64,000 bases of DNA from Candidatus Absconditabacteria bacterium (GCA_028685875.1 JAQUDD010000001.1:96209-160208); one strand, 5' to 3'; counted from the first letter of the stretch, positions 50,263-60,295 are shown. The notes: generated from the sequence alone by a model not told the origin. Numbers and translations: made by a program.

Positions 50263-51096
50263 CTAAAATCTGAAGTTCATTTGATTTTTGCTTATTTCTT
50301 CCTTTTTAAGATTGATGCTATTTTTATCACAGATTTCTATTATTTTATTGTAGAGGGTTGTGTTGTTTTCATTGTCTAGTATTGATAGAATATCTATAAT
50401 ATCTTTTTTATTTAAACAAACCCCATTTAAAGCAGAAAAATCTCCTCATTTCATTTCTTCCAGATATTCAATTTTTCGTTCTTGCCATGTTTTAGTGTTT
50501 TTAGATTCCTTGTGTTGGTTTTGATTTTGTCGAGCCTCTTCAAACTCTTTTTTGTTGCATATTTCTCTAAGCCTTTGCATCATTTCTTCTGCTTTTGAAA
50601 GGTTGCTCATTTGGATTTTTTTTATACAATTACTGATATATTCTATTCTTTCTTCTCTGATTGTTTCTTCCATTTCTACAGTTAAAGAGCCTCCATTAAG
50701 AGCTTCTTGAATACTTAGTCCTCAACGTTGAACCCGAAAACGATTATTATATTTATTGAATGTTTCAAGTCACAGTTCTTTTAGTCTTTCTTGAGATTCT
50801 GTCTCGAACATTCTACGTAAATTGTTTCTTACTTTATCATTGTGTTCTCTTATTCTTTGTATGATTTCTGTGTCGTTTTCTTTTTTGTATGTGAATGTAT
50901 TACATTTTGCTAGGATGTGTTTGAGTAGCTTACTTTTGTATTCTTCAGAAGTTTCGGGATGTTGAAGTAAAATCTCAACAATTTCTTCGCTAGAAAGTCT
51001 TGTGTCTCGGAGATTGGAAAAATTTCCTTGTTGAAATTCTTTGAGAAGATATTCTTCAAGGTGCTTACTAGGTTTTTTATTTTCGGGGGACTGCAT
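50263..51096 (-). CDS. Helical hypothetical protein, operon partner of the reverse transcriptase
   Basis: 277 residues, no signal peptide or membrane helix, rich in Glu, Lys, Asn and Gln and predicted largely alpha-helical. Segments such as LSKAEEMMQRLREICNKKEF look like coiled coil. Not recognised as any known domain. Three TGA codons are Gly. Start ATG 51094-51096, about 26 bases after the predicted transcription start; stop TAG 50263-50265, 26 bases before the RT start. A conserved partner position would suggest an accessory or effector for the RT. Confidence 0.6.
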
Positions 51097-51128
51097 AGTA
51101 TAATAGCGTGTATATAATATGTTCTTTC

Positions 51129-51157
51129 TTTATATTTATTATATATCATAATGTCAA
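51129..51157 (-). promoter_or_regulatory. Promoter of the reverse transcriptase operon
   Basis: Minus strand TTGACA (51152-51157), 17-base spacer, TATAAA (51129-51134), a near-consensus promoter 33 bases before the first ATG. Confidence 0.75.
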
Positions 51158-51274
51158 TCTTATTTTTCTTATTTTTCTTATTTGTCATCTCTGTGAATTT
51201 TTCTTTAACTTTTCTTGTGAATATAAAGAAAATAACTATCCTCAGGTAGATTTATCTTTTAATTTGAGTTTTTT

Positions 51275-51856
51275 ATGAAAAAGGATTTAGTATTTTTTGG
51301 AATTCAGGGATCTGGGAAAGGAACCCAGGCAGATTTGTTTCTGGAAAAGTACTCAGAATATAAATATCTGGAACCAGGGCAGATTTTTAGAGCTTTGAGT
51401 TCTAATGATAATATTATCTCACAGCATATCAAAGATCGTATGGCGCAGGGAAAAATGCTTGATGATAATTTAGCATTTGATTTATTTAACATGTATGGAC
51501 ATCTTTTGGGTGACGATGATCATATGCTTACCGATGGATTTCCAAGGTCATTGCCTCAGATGTATTATTTTTTGAGTAGAGAGGCAAAATATCATAGAGA
51601 TTTTTTGGCGGTAAATTTTTCTCTCTCTAGAGAAAAGGCGATTGAAAGAATTTTGAAGAGGGCGAAAGAACAGGGACGTGTAGATGATGTTGAAGAGAGT
51701 ATCTTGAAAAGATTAGATGTTTTTGAGAAGGAAACACAGCCTGTGATTGATTATTTTGAACATATTGGGAAACTTATCATTATTGATGCAGATCAGTCTA
51801 TTGAAGTAATTCAACAAGAATTATTGGAGAAATTAGCAGAAAGAGATGCGCTTTAG
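51275..51856 (+). CDS. adk: Adenylate kinase, short form
   Basis: 193 residues. LVFFGIQGSGKGTQADLFLE is the P-loop, EPGQIFRALSS the nucleotide-binding loop, LTDGFPRSLPQ the D-G-F-P-R motif, and RILKRAKEQGRVDDVEESIL the short LID with R-x-D-D. The zinc-type LID is absent. It equilibrates ATP and AMP to ADP. No TGA. It is divergent from the RT operon with 178 bases between. Confidence 0.93.
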   Translation: MKKDLVFFGIQGSGKGTQADLFLEKYSEYKYLEPGQIFRALSSNDNIISQHIKDRMAQGKMLDDNLAFDLFNMYGHLLGDDDHMLTDGFPRSLPQMYYFLSREAKYHRDFLAVNFSLSREKAIERILKRAKEQGRVDDVEESILKRLDVFEKETQPVIDYFEHIGKLIIIDADQSIEVIQQELLEKLAERDAL

Positions 51857-51974
51857 AGAAAATAAAGATAAAGAGAGTAAAAGTAGAAAAGGATAAAAGA
51901 TATATTTTTCTCTTTTAAATGTTATGTCTCGCTTGTCTTGTGTGTTAAGTTGTTTTGTTTTGTAGTATGTTCTG

Positions 51975-52685
51975 ATGGTTGTTAGGAGTATTTTGCGGTG
52001 CTTTTTGTTGTTTGGTTTGGTGCTTTGAGGTTGCTCTTCTGTTGAAGAAGAGATTTTCTTGGACACTTGATCTGTGCAAGAAACCATTTTTGAGGTTCCT
52101 TTTGAGGAAGAGGTGATTAATTATGTACAATTAGCGGATGATGATGTTCAGAAATTTGTTTCTGCTGGGCAGGGACTTTGAGATGCACAGTATGCGCCAG
52201 AGGATTTGGTGAGTATTCCTTCTTCAGAGCATTTGAAAGCGGGGAGCAATCATCGTTTGAGAGAAGAGGCTGCTGGTGCTTTGGACCAGCTTTCTTTAGC
52301 TTTTTTTGAGGAATTTCAAAAACCATTAGTTGTTGTGAGTGCGTATAGATCCTATTCCTATCAGAAAAATACTATTTCAGAGAGCTGTAAGCAGAGTGGA
52401 TATTGTGCGAGGGAAGGGGAATCGGAGCATCAGCTTGGATTGGCGCTGGATCTCTGGGAGACGACGAATGAAGAGAAATTTTTGGCGAAGTATCAGGAAT
52501 ATTATGACTGGTTAGCGGAGCATGCGCATATGTATGGATTTCATCAGAGTTATCAGAAAGGGAGAGAAGTGGATGGATATTTTATTGAGCCTTGGCATTG
52601 GAGGTATTTGGGAGTTGAGTTGGCGAGTGAGCTGTATGAAAAGAGTATTACCTTTGCTGAGTATGTGGGGTATGGAGCATTGTAA
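51975..52685 (+). CDS. VanY-like D-alanyl-D-alanine carboxypeptidase lipoprotein
   Basis: 236 residues. Lipoprotein signal with FLLFGLVLGGCSS (the first G of GGC is TGA). The M15B peptidase domain carries VVVSAYRSYSYQ, GESEHQLGLALDLW (S-x-H-x-x-G-x-A-x-D, zinc ligands) and EPWHWRYLG (catalytic Trp-His). It trims peptidoglycan side chains outside the membrane. Three TGA codons are Gly. Start ATG 51975 gives the proper signal peptide; later starts would remove it. Confidence 0.88.
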
Positions 52686-52725
52686 AAATGCTCTTTTTTT
52701 ATCTCTGGATTATATTATTCTGGAT

Positions 52726-52880
52726 TGCTTCGCTACGCTCGCAATGGCAAGGTGTTAATGGATCCTTCACTGCGTTCAGAATGACAAGGTGTTATGACGC
52801 TAGGCTTTTTGGATTGCTTTGCTGCGCTTGAAATGATGAGACGCTTTCTAGATTACTGCATCGCTTTGTTCCTTGCAATG
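52726..52880. repeat. Cluster of palindromic repeats after the VanY-like gene
   Basis: Family A (GGATTGCTTCGCTACGCTCG with CAATGGC), family B (GGATCCTTCACTGCGTTCAG with AATGAC) and two degenerate A copies fill the 203 bases between convergent genes. No gene seen. Confidence 0.75.
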
Positions 52881-52888
52881 ATAGGTTG

Positions 52889-53401
52889 TTATAGTCGATG
52901 GATTTTTTCTGGGAAGAGGCATTTTTTGTCTCGGAGTGGTTTGCTGGTGTCGGGATATCCTAGCGCGATGATATTGAAGACTTCGATGCCTGCTGGGAGA
53001 TTGAAGTGTTCTTTTATTGCTTTTATTGCACTTTCTTCCTCTGGATAGACGCCTACTCGCACGCCTCCTATGCCTTTCTCATGTGCGGAGAGGAGGATAT
53101 TTTGTGTACAAGCTCCCATGTCTTGCTGGATGAAGTTGGGAGATTTTAACTTGAAAGTATTGAATGCTCCGATGATGAGTTTATTTGCTTGAGGGAGCAT
53201 TTTCCCGTATTGGAGGATGCCTGCGAGGAAGTCTTTCTCTTTCTGTTTTTCGATGACGAAGAATTCTCGTGCTTGTTGATTATGAGCAGAAGGAGCATGC
53301 ATTCAACATTCGATGATTTCTTGAAGGTCGCTTTTGGAGATTTCTTGGTCGGTATATGCTCTGATGGATCTGCGGGAATTGATGGAATTGGTGAGGGACA
53401 T
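52889..53401 (-). CDS. Nitroreductase family protein
   Basis: 170 residues. NSINSRRSIRAYTDQEISKS and MHAPSAHNQQAREFFVIE give the FMN-binding start (R-R-S-x-R-x-Y and A-P-S-x-x-N). DMGACTQNILLSAHEKGIGG and ..ALGYPDTSKPLRDKK complete the fold. Such enzymes use FMN and NAD(P)H to reduce nitro or other groups. One TGA (IECGMHAPS) is Gly. Start ATG 53399-53401. Usual length. Confidence 0.85.
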
Positions 53402-53442
53402 GGGAGAGAGGAGAAAGGGATAAAAGAAGGAAAGTCTACAGT

Positions 53443-53602
53443 TTTTGTCATCCTGAGTGAAACGAAGGATCCAGGTTTACAAGGATTCCTTTTTTACTGG
53501 ATTCTTCACTACGTTCAGAATGACAGAATGTTTTTTTGGATTGCTTCACTATGTTCGCAATGACGAGGTGTTGATGGATTCTTCACTTTGTTCAGAATGA
53601 CG
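53443..53602. repeat. Cluster of palindromic repeats upstream of the nitroreductase
   Basis: Four copies: GTCATCCTGAGTGAAACGAA with GGATCC (B, reversed), GGATTCTTCACTACGTTCAG with AATGAC (B), GGATTGCTTCACTATGTTCG with CAATGAC (A) and GGATTCTTCACTTTGTTCAG with AATGAC (B). Confidence 0.8.
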
Positions 53603-53633
53603 ATGTGGTGTTATGCTAAGGTTTTTTGATAGG

Positions 53634-53667
53634 AAAAAAAGCTGATTTTGAGGTCAGCCTTTTTTAT
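53634..53667. terminator. Terminator after the hypothetical gene at 53680
   Basis: AAAAAAAGCTGA.. pairs with ..GGTCAGCCTTTTTT; A's on one side and T's on the other, so usable in both directions. Confidence 0.7.
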
Positions 53668-53679
53668 TGTTTGTTGAAA

Positions 53680-54159
53680 TTAAATGTTTTGCATTTCTGC
53701 TTGAAGAGCTTCAATTTGTGCTTGGAGCTCTGCTCTCCTTTGAGCTTCTAGATCAATAGGTGTGATAGTTTCTTCTCCAGATTGAGATAGTCCTCCAATT
53801 TGTTGTGTTAGTCTTTCATAAGCAGCTTGGATTTGTTGACTGAGTATTTCTTGTCCAGCGAGCAACTGATTAAGCGTGTCGTTAACGGTATTTTCTGTTG
53901 GAAGATTAGATATTTCTGTAGTTGTTTCTTCTATAGGAGTTGTGATACATGCGAGCTCAGCAGCTGTACATAAATTTGGAGATTTGCTGAAATCTGAAAC
54001 CGCTTTTTCTGAGATTTCACTTACAATTGCTTTTGGTAGAATCACTTCGAGATATGACTGTGAAAATTGTGGAGTTACAAAATTTCCGAATCCTGACACA
54101 ACGAGAAATGCCACAAGTGCTATGATCCAGAAGAGTGTTGTCCAAAGAAATGTTTTCAT
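53680..54159 (-). CDS. Hypothetical membrane-anchored coiled-coil protein
   Basis: 159 residues. One N-terminal membrane helix (FLWTTLFWIIALVAFLVVSG), a polar middle with two cysteines (NLCTAAELACIT), and a C-terminal coiled coil (RRAELQAQIEALQAEMQNI). No TGA. Not recognised. Possibly an envelope protein exposed outside the membrane. Confidence 0.6.
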   Translation of the reverse strand: MKTFLWTTLFWIIALVAFLVVSGFGNFVTPQFSQSYLEVILPKAIVSEISEKAVSDFSKSPNLCTAAELACITTPIEETTTEISNLPTENTVNDTLNQLLAGQEILSQQIQAAYERLTQQIGGLSQSGEETITPIDLEAQRRAELQAQIEALQAEMQNI

Positions 54160-54195
54160 GGTTTTGTTTGTAAAAGACTAAAAGTCAGATGAGTT

Positions 54196-55191
54196 TTATA
54201 GAGATGAAGTGTCTATCTCTCCGAATATTTTGCTAAAATCTTCGGGGATTGGCGCAGTAACTGAGAGAGGAAATCCTTCATGATCTATGAAGCTATACTG
54301 ATAACAATGTAATAATTGTCTAGAAATATGCAAGAGTTTATTTCCCTTTCTATTGATGGCAGGATTTCCATAAATGAGATCGCCGATTACTGGATAGTTT
54401 TCACTAGAGAGATGAATTCTAATTTGGTGCATTCTTCCTGTATGGAGTTTTACTTTTACTAGGCTGATTTGTCCAAGTTCCGGGTGATGGATAGTCTTAA
54501 TTTTAAAACATTCTGTTTTAGAGTCTTGTCAGTCTTTGCTTACCTTCATCTGAGCACGATCAAATTTACTATTATAGTTTTTTTCAATTGCCTTATCGAT
54601 TATGAGATGTTTTGGTGGATTCCCTGCCACGATGGTGAGGTAGGTTTTGTCTATTTCTCTGTCTCTGATGATTTCATTGATATACTGTAGTGCTTCGTAG
54701 TTTTTTGCTCCAATAAGGACTCCCGAGGTGTCTTTGTCTAGTCTATATCCAAAGGAGGGTTTAAAAGTACCTTTCTTTAGTTCTTGTGCGTAAAATTCTA
54801 AGTAGTCATTCATGGATAAGTCGTTTCGGTGTTTGTTTGATTCGTGAAGTACAACTCCTGCGGGTTTATTGAAGACTACTCGATTTTTATCTTCGTAGAT
54901 AATCATAGGTTGGATTTTTTCTTTTGTGAGTTTATTCAGTTTTCTTTCTTTGGTGGTGATGAGGGCTGAGGGATCTTTCTTTCCGAGTAGCGTTTCTCCA
55001 ATTTCTATTTCATCTCCAATCTTCAGTCTGTATTCTTCTTTGCTTTTCTTGCCATTTACTTTGATATCTCCTTTTCTGATTCGGGAATAAATATCGGAAA
55101 GTTTCACTTCTGGGTAGGCTTTACATCGTTTTCTAAGGAATCTGTCAAACCTTTGGTTTGCGGTATTTTCATCAATAAAGATATGCATCAT
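54196..55191 (-). CDS. RluC/RluD-family pseudouridine synthase
   Basis: 331 residues. S4 domain at the N-terminus (NQRFDRFLRKRCKAYPEVKL, IRKGDIKVNGKKSKEEYRLK), then the synthase domain with FGYRLDKDTSGVLI (catalytic Asp of R-L-D), VVFNKPAGVVLH and LHTGRMHQIRIHLS. It isomerises uridines in 23S rRNA helices; which sites cannot be told. One TGA (KDGQDSK) is Gly. Start ATG 55189-55191, or the adjacent ATG. Confidence 0.92.
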
Positions 55192-55238
55192 TGAAAGAGC
55201 AAGGGACTAAAATCTGAATATTGTGGCAGGGTGTTCTT

Positions 55239-55523
55239 TTAGAAGTAGAAGTTTCCTTGGAGCCACTGTCCAATGGTGAAAGTAATATCATTAAATCCGA
55301 ATCTCCGTTCTGGTAATCCAATATTGATGAGGAGGGTGTTCACAAGAAAGACGGATACAGCATACATTATGATGGCAATCATCAGTGCTATCGCAATTTT
55401 TTGGAGCTTTTTGAATGAGCTTTCATTAGGTTTGAAAACTAGCGTGATGATTCCATAAAAGAGAAAATATAGTACCCCAAGTACTACTCCGAAGGCGACG
55501 AGAGAAAATATTGTAAGAAGCAT
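55239..55523 (-). CDS. Small membrane protein
   Basis: 94 residues with two long hydrophobic helices (MLLTIFSLVAFGVVLGVLYF.. and IAIALMIAIIMYAVSVFLVN) and a polar C-terminus. Not recognised; no TGA. Separated by 47 bases from the pseudouridine synthase gene on the same strand. Confidence 0.5.
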   Translation of the reverse strand: MLLTIFSLVAFGVVLGVLYFLFYGIITLVFKPNESSFKKLQKIAIALMIAIIMYAVSVFLVNTLLINIGLPERRFGFNDITFTIGQWLQGNFYF

Positions 55524-55668
55524 ATGCTAATATTACGATAAGGATAAACCCTTGGGGGGATTATAGTAAAACTCCTGGGAAAAGCAAACAGAGTTCCTTA
55601 AAGAGACTGGGTTAAGTTCCCTTGAATTTTTTTGGTGAATGTATAGTATGTGGTTTGCGTTTATAAGT

Positions 55669-55743
55669 GGCGATCGTAGCTCAGTTGGTTAGAGCGTCGG
55701 GTTGTGGTTCCGAATGTCGCGGGTTCGACTCCCGTCGATCGCC
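55669..55743 (+). tRNA. tRNA-His (GTG)
   Basis: 75 bases, including the extra 5' G typical of tRNA-His that pairs with the discriminator C. Anticodon GTG in loop TTGTGGT, T arm GGGTTCGACTCCC. Confidence 0.93.
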
Positions 55744-55902
55744 CCATATGCATTAAATTTATACAGAAATATGCGTTTCCTTTAAGAATAACTTGGTGAA
55801 ATCCAAGTTATTTTTAATAAATAGATTTTTCGGTAAATACAGTTAATTATGAAGGATCATTTGTAGTTCTTCTTTTTCCCATAAAATTCAAGAGGAGAAA
55901 TC

Positions 55903-56829
55903 TTATTTTATCCAAGCTTTTACAATTCTGATATTAAAATGGAAGGTTTTTACCTCTTCGAAGTCTAGCCAGTCTCAGAATTCCTTTCTAAGGATGTCTA
56001 CTTGCCAGGTCATCATTTCCAGGAACATCGTAATTTCTCTAATCAGCTTTTTTTCTTTAAATTCTTTAATCTGCTGAAACATCTTTCTACAGAGTTCTAG
56101 TCCGTCTTCTCCACCTACGAAGGCGAGCCTCGGTTCTCGTTTTTGGACGTTTTCTAGTGCGTTATTATCGAAGGTGTCATCAGGAATGTAGGGAAAATTG
56201 GAGACAAGGGTGATGGGAGATTCCTTCATGATAGGATAGCTTTCAATGAAGGCGGCAAGGTTTGATTGGATGAATCTGGTGTCGTAGTTTTGCGAACCCC
56301 CCGCTTCGCTTCCCCCCTTCATAAGGGGGGTAGATATGAGAGTATCGTAGTTTTTTTTCGCGACGATGAGTGCTTCTGCAGAAATATCGGTTAAGAATAC
56401 TTCGCGATAAGCATCCGGATTTTGGAGAAGGATAGAGATCCCTAGGACTCCAGATCCTGTTCAGATATCGAGAAGAACCCTAAAATCAGATTTCTTTTGT
56501 TCAGTTTCTTTTTTTTGTCGTTCTTTTGTGAATTCTGTGACTGCGGTAATCATATATTCAGTTTCTGGTCTGGGGATAATAGTGTTTTCATCCACGTAAA
56601 AAGGTATTCCGAAGAAATCTACATGTCCCAAAATGTATTCAAGGGGTTTTTTATCAATGGTGCAGGAATTGTAGTTGTTGATAATTTCTGTTGATTCCTG
56701 TGTTGTAAGCCCTCTTTCAAGTTGCACCCGCATTTCTTCTCTGGTAATGTTGAGGGTATGTCGGATGAATTTTTCGAGGACGAATTTCTGTTTATAGTCA
56801 GGATTTTGGAGGAGTTCTTGCAGGGTCAT
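55903..56829 (-). CDS. prmC: Peptide chain release factor N5-glutamine methyltransferase
   Basis: 308 residues. Helical N-terminal domain, then RPETEYMI, LLDIGTGSGVLGISIL (SAM motif I; first Gly is TGA) and LVSNFPYIPDD at the place of the catalytic N-P-P-Y motif, here N-F-P-Y. PrmC methylates the GGQ glutamine of release factors. The changed Pro-to-Phe may alter activity but keeps Asn and Tyr. A family C repeat (56294-56331) is inserted in frame between the SAM motif and the catalytic motif, flanked by a duplicated NYDT. Second TGA near the end. Start ATG 56827-56829; stop TAA 55903-55905. Confidence 0.9.
56294..56331. repeat. Palindromic repeat family C inside prmC, with flanking duplication
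   Basis: GAACCCCCCGCTTCGCTTCC followed by CCCCTTCATAAGGGGGG. Read in frame on the minus strand as TPLMKGGSEAGGS. GTATCGTAGTT and GTGTCGTAGTT lie on either side (56342-56352 and 56279-56289), like a target-site duplication. Confidence 0.85.
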
Positions 56830-56932
56830 AGACGAATAGTCTTGTAGAAGTAAAGGAAATTTTTATGCTGTGCATACTATAGGTATTGGTCTGTTTTTTT
56901 CAATCAGCTTTTAGTGTTTCTTGTATCGCTTC

Positions 56933-57066
56933 TTGTCATTGCGAACGAAGTGAAGCAATCCAGATGGAGAAAAACTCTTTATTCAAGTTCCGGGGTCTTG
57001 CCCCCGGACGACAAACTACTTTTGTTAAGGAGAGATTGCCACGTCGCTTTGCTCCTCGCAATGACG
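56933..57066. repeat. Palindromic repeats in the gap upstream of prmC
   Basis: TCATTGCGAACGAAGTGAAG with CAATCCAG (A, reversed), CCGGGGTCTTGCCCCCGG (GC palindrome) and GAGATTGCCACGTCGCTTTG with CTCGCAATGACG (A). No gene seen from 56830 to 57255. Confidence 0.8.
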
Positions 57067-57255
57067 ATAGCCAAAAAGATCATGAGATTTTAATAATGCT
57101 AAGTTGAATATTGCTTTCGAGCTGGATATACGAAAACTTCTCAGTCTTACGCTTTCGAAGTTTTTGGTCAGATTTGTTGTTCTTTGGATTGACTACGGAT
57201 GCAAACCATAAAATCTCAAACTATCGCTTTATACATATCTTATTGATAATATACC

Positions 57256-57543
57256 ATGAAGACAAAGTTTAAAAAAGTAAAAACTGAACATCATATTTTG
57301 CCAGAATTTCAAGGTTTTCTTTTAGAGATTGAGCAACATGAAAAGATAACGAGAATTATTCCTGGGAGGATTTCTAGGCAACAAAAAGGATCCTCAGAGA
57401 GGAGGTTTAGCATTTCTTATCCCACAGCGACGGGAATCAAGTGCATTATGTCCAAAGGATCTACTGCTCAGGAGTTGTTTGTGATCTGTAGTGAGAAAGA
57501 TAAAGAACTTATTTCGGAATTCTTACTCTGAAAATTGGAATAA
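57256..57543 (+). CDS. Small protein resembling DUF2103 putative metal-binding proteins
   Basis: 95 residues. KTEHHILPEFQGFLLEIEQH, RIIPGRISRQQKGSSERRFS and TGIKCIMSKGSTAQELFVIC look like the DUF2103 pattern (I-I-P-G-R-I, T-G-x-K-x-x-x-x-x-G-S-x-Q-E-x-F-V). One TGA near the end (LLGKLE) is Gly, then TAA. Function unknown. The family assignment is from memory of its motifs only. Confidence 0.5.
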
Positions 57544-57602
57544 AAAAAAGCCTTGATAGATTATATCATGACTCCTTTTGTATAATTTAAATTAGTAGTA
57601 TT

Positions 57603-58127
57603 TTACCTTATCTTTTCTAAGCTGCTTTTTATTTTTATGCTCAACAGCAACTCTTCTTCGATCTTTTCTTTCTTTGGTAAGAATTTTAAAATTGTTTCAT
57701 AAATGTTTTTATTTCTTTTTTCTTCAATTTCCTTTGTTGTAAATAGAATGCTATCATTTATGTTGCTTTTCTCCTCTATGATAGAAGAAATTTTTTTAAG
57801 GCATTCTCCAATCTCCTCTCTACTGGGAATACCAATAATATTGGCAAGGTGGGGAGAATTTTTTTCGCTCTGCAATCCTTTTAGAACTCTTTTCCCGTAA
57901 ATAATGTCAGTTCCTCTTAGGAGAATATTGATTTCTTCCGGACAATCTAGACTTACCCCTTCCCTATCGTTTTCTTCTCCCTCTACTTCATAGTAATAGA
58001 AGGGGATGCCTGTTACCTTATTTTCTTCTACCTTTGTGAGGAAGAAAAAACATTTTTTTACTACTGTGTCTACAAAGTTTATTACAACAATAGTATCTTC
58101 TTCTAATTTTTTTTTAATTTTCTTCAT
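57603..58127 (-). CDS. Hypothetical soluble protein
   Basis: 174 residues, Glu/Lys/Ile-rich with helices toward the C-terminus (LLSIKIKSSLEKI). Not recognised; no signal, membrane helix or TGA. Stop TAA 57603-57605. Confidence 0.5.
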   Translation of the reverse strand: MKKIKKKLEEDTIVVINFVDTVVKKCFFFLTKVEENKVTGIPFYYYEVEGEENDREGVSLDCPEEINILLRGTDIIYGKRVLKGLQSEKNSPHLANIIGIPSREEIGECLKKISSIIEEKSNINDSILFTTKEIEEKRNKNIYETILKFLPKKEKIEEELLLSIKIKSSLEKIR

Positions 58128-58272
58128 ATCTTTAATCTTTTTTATTAATTTTTCATATTTTTTTATATCAACTTTATATATTAATCCCTAACGAAGTCAA
58201 TTGTTTTATCTGCATTGAAAAAGTTTTCTGAATCACTAGGATGGAGTTGCTTTATTGAATAGAAGTAAAGAT

Positions 58273-59136
58273 ATGCAAATTATAGGGGCAATTTTGCTCT
58301 GTATTTGATTAGGATATTTCTGGATTTGGTTGATGCAGCACCTTTTTCTTGAAAACAAAAAGCTTTTCTCTCGAAAATTGCTTGGTTCAAGTCTTCTTTT
58401 GGTGGCATCACTTTTTTGTTTTGAGTATATTTTTGCTTATTTTTTCCCAAGTTTGGCTGGTGGAGTGATTAGTCTTCCTTGGTTTTTTTCTTTTTTGCTC
58501 TATTGTGGTTTGATCTTTTTACTCTTGATGCTTTTTACTCAAAGTTATAAACATAAACAAATCTGGTTTTTATTATTGGTATGGATACTCCTTTTTGTGG
58601 TAGTAGGAATATTGGGATTCCAAGTAGGACTACAGACGGTTTTACTCTATTATTTAGTGGCTGCTTATGCGGAAGAGTTTCTTAAGATAGGATCCACAGA
58701 AAATGCTGTGAGTCAGACGGATTTTTACTCTTCTGATCTGCTTTTTTTCTCGGTATTTGTCGCATTAGGATTCAGTATTGTAGAAAATTTTTTCTACATA
58801 GGGCAACAAGTTCTCGGTAGTGAGGCACAAGGTATCCTTTCTTTAGCTTTTGGAAGGGGGATGTTTTCTTCACTATTGCACATTGTAGCGACAGGATTGA
58901 TCGCTTTATTACTCTTCAAATGGTATCAAAAATCAGAATTGCAATCCCTCTCTTTCTTCCAAAAATCGTTGCGTGTAATACTTTGTTTGTTAGTTGGAGT
59001 CCTCCTTCACTTTTGTTACAATCTTGCTTTGCAATATGGTCAACTTTGGATATACGTGGTGTTGGTGGTGGGAGGATATTTTCTTCTGACCTATTTGATG
59101 TTCTTATCTGATAGTTTATATAAGAGTGATACCTAG
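58273..59136 (+). CDS. PrsW-like intramembrane protease family protein
   Basis: 287 residues with eight or so hydrophobic helices. Within them are AAYAEEFLKI (E-E-x-x-K), FSIVENFFYI (E-N), GRGMFSSLLHIVATG (R...H) and GVLLHFCYNLAL (H-x-x-x-N), the conserved polar residues of the PrsW/CPBP glutamic-type membrane proteases. Targets unknown. One TGA in helix 1 (LLCIGLGYF). Start ATG 58273, since the later ATG would cut helix 1. It precedes the WecA-like gene by 20 bases. Confidence 0.7.
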
Positions 59137-59155
59137 TTTTATATTTTATTAGGAG

Positions 59156-60229
59156 ATGCAATATCTTTTTACGGTAATTATTGTCATTATCATAGCAATA
59201 TTTGGATTATGGCTCTTCAAAAAACTCTGAATCCTAGATAAACCGGGGAATGACCTTAAAAATACTAGGAAACCTGTTCCAACTTTACAGGGAGTGTTCG
59301 TCTATCTTGCTTTGCTTATAGTATTAGGAATTGTGTATCCAGAGATGTTTTCTTCTTCCTTGGTGCAAGGATTTTTGGTAGGAGGAACGATTATTGTTTT
59401 CAGTGAGTTATTAGCTGAGTTAGAATATATGGGAAGAATTACTTTCAAATTTCCACCGATTGCGAGGTTTATAATCCAGATTTTAGCGAGTTGTTTAGCG
59501 CTGTATATTGCAGGAATTGCGGAGTATGAGTTTGTGATTAAAGATATGGTTTTTGTCTTGCCACAGTGGTTATTGTATATTGCGTTTGCGCTTTGGTCGG
59601 TATTTGTGATTAATGCAGTAAATCGAATTGACGGAATTTATGCACAGGGAAACTGAATGCTAACAATTGGATTCTTTACGGTATTTGCTTTGATTCAGTG
59701 GGTAGTGCTTCCCTATTATACAGAATTCCCCAATCTTGAAACCCTGTTGATAGTAAAACAATTAGCTCTAATTCTAGCAATTATTTCTTTGGTGTATACG
59801 GTGGTTGAAATTAAACCCTTTGGGTTAATTAGAGATGTAGGAACCATGTTTCTTTGATTTGGACTTGCTTATTTAGCGGTTGTGGGAGGGGCGAAAATCT
59901 GAACGATCATTGTGGCTCTTTCTCTTGTGATTTTTGATGCGATTTGGATTATTTTTTATAGGATATTTATTCTTAAAAAGAATCCTATGAAAGGTGATTA
60001 TACTCATATTCATCATCGTTTACTCGGACTGGGATGGACGAGAGGCGAAGTAAGAGCTTTCGTGTGGATTTTTTCACTTCTGATGATGGTGCTTATGTTA
60101 ATGCAAGGAGCAAATAGATGGAATAAAGTGATTATTTTTGTGATAATGGCGGTGTTGTTTTTTGGGGTGAATGCATATTTGTTTTTGTATAAAAAATTAC
60201 CCTGTGGATTACCTGAAAAGAAGGAATAA
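59156..60229 (+). CDS. MraY/WecA-family phospho-sugar transferase
   Basis: 357 residues with about ten membrane helices. Motifs: KLGILDKPGNDLKNTRKPVP (D-x-P-x...K-x-x-P-x-x-G-G region), VFVINAVNRIDGIYAQGNG (N-x-x-N-x-x-D-G), RDVGTMFLGFGLAYLAVVGG (D-x-G-x-x-x-L-G-F) and GDYTHIHHRLLGLGW (H-I-H-H-R). It transfers a phospho-sugar from a UDP-sugar to undecaprenyl phosphate to start wall or surface glycan assembly. Four TGA codons are Gly, two in conserved motif glycines (GNG, LGFG). SD-like AGGAG sits just before ATG 59156, unlike most genes here. Confidence 0.85.
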
Positions 60230-60247
60230 TCCTTATAGATAGGTATA

Positions 60248-60279
60248 CAAAAAACCTCAAGCTATTACTTGGGTTTTTT
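60248..60279. terminator. Terminator between convergent WecA-like and subtilase genes
   Basis: AAAAAACCTCAAG/CTTGGGTTTTTT hairpin, usable from both directions. Confidence 0.8.
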
Positions 60280-60295
60280 GTAGGTATTTCTTATT

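Noticed and set aside
53146-53451. 101-codon Ser/Lys-rich frame over the nitroreductase gene
   Set aside because: Shadow of the nitroreductase in another frame; the nitroreductase motifs are clear.
52726-53602. CRISPR array
   Set aside because: The repeats are irregularly spaced palindromic elements without uniform spacers; no cas genes are near.
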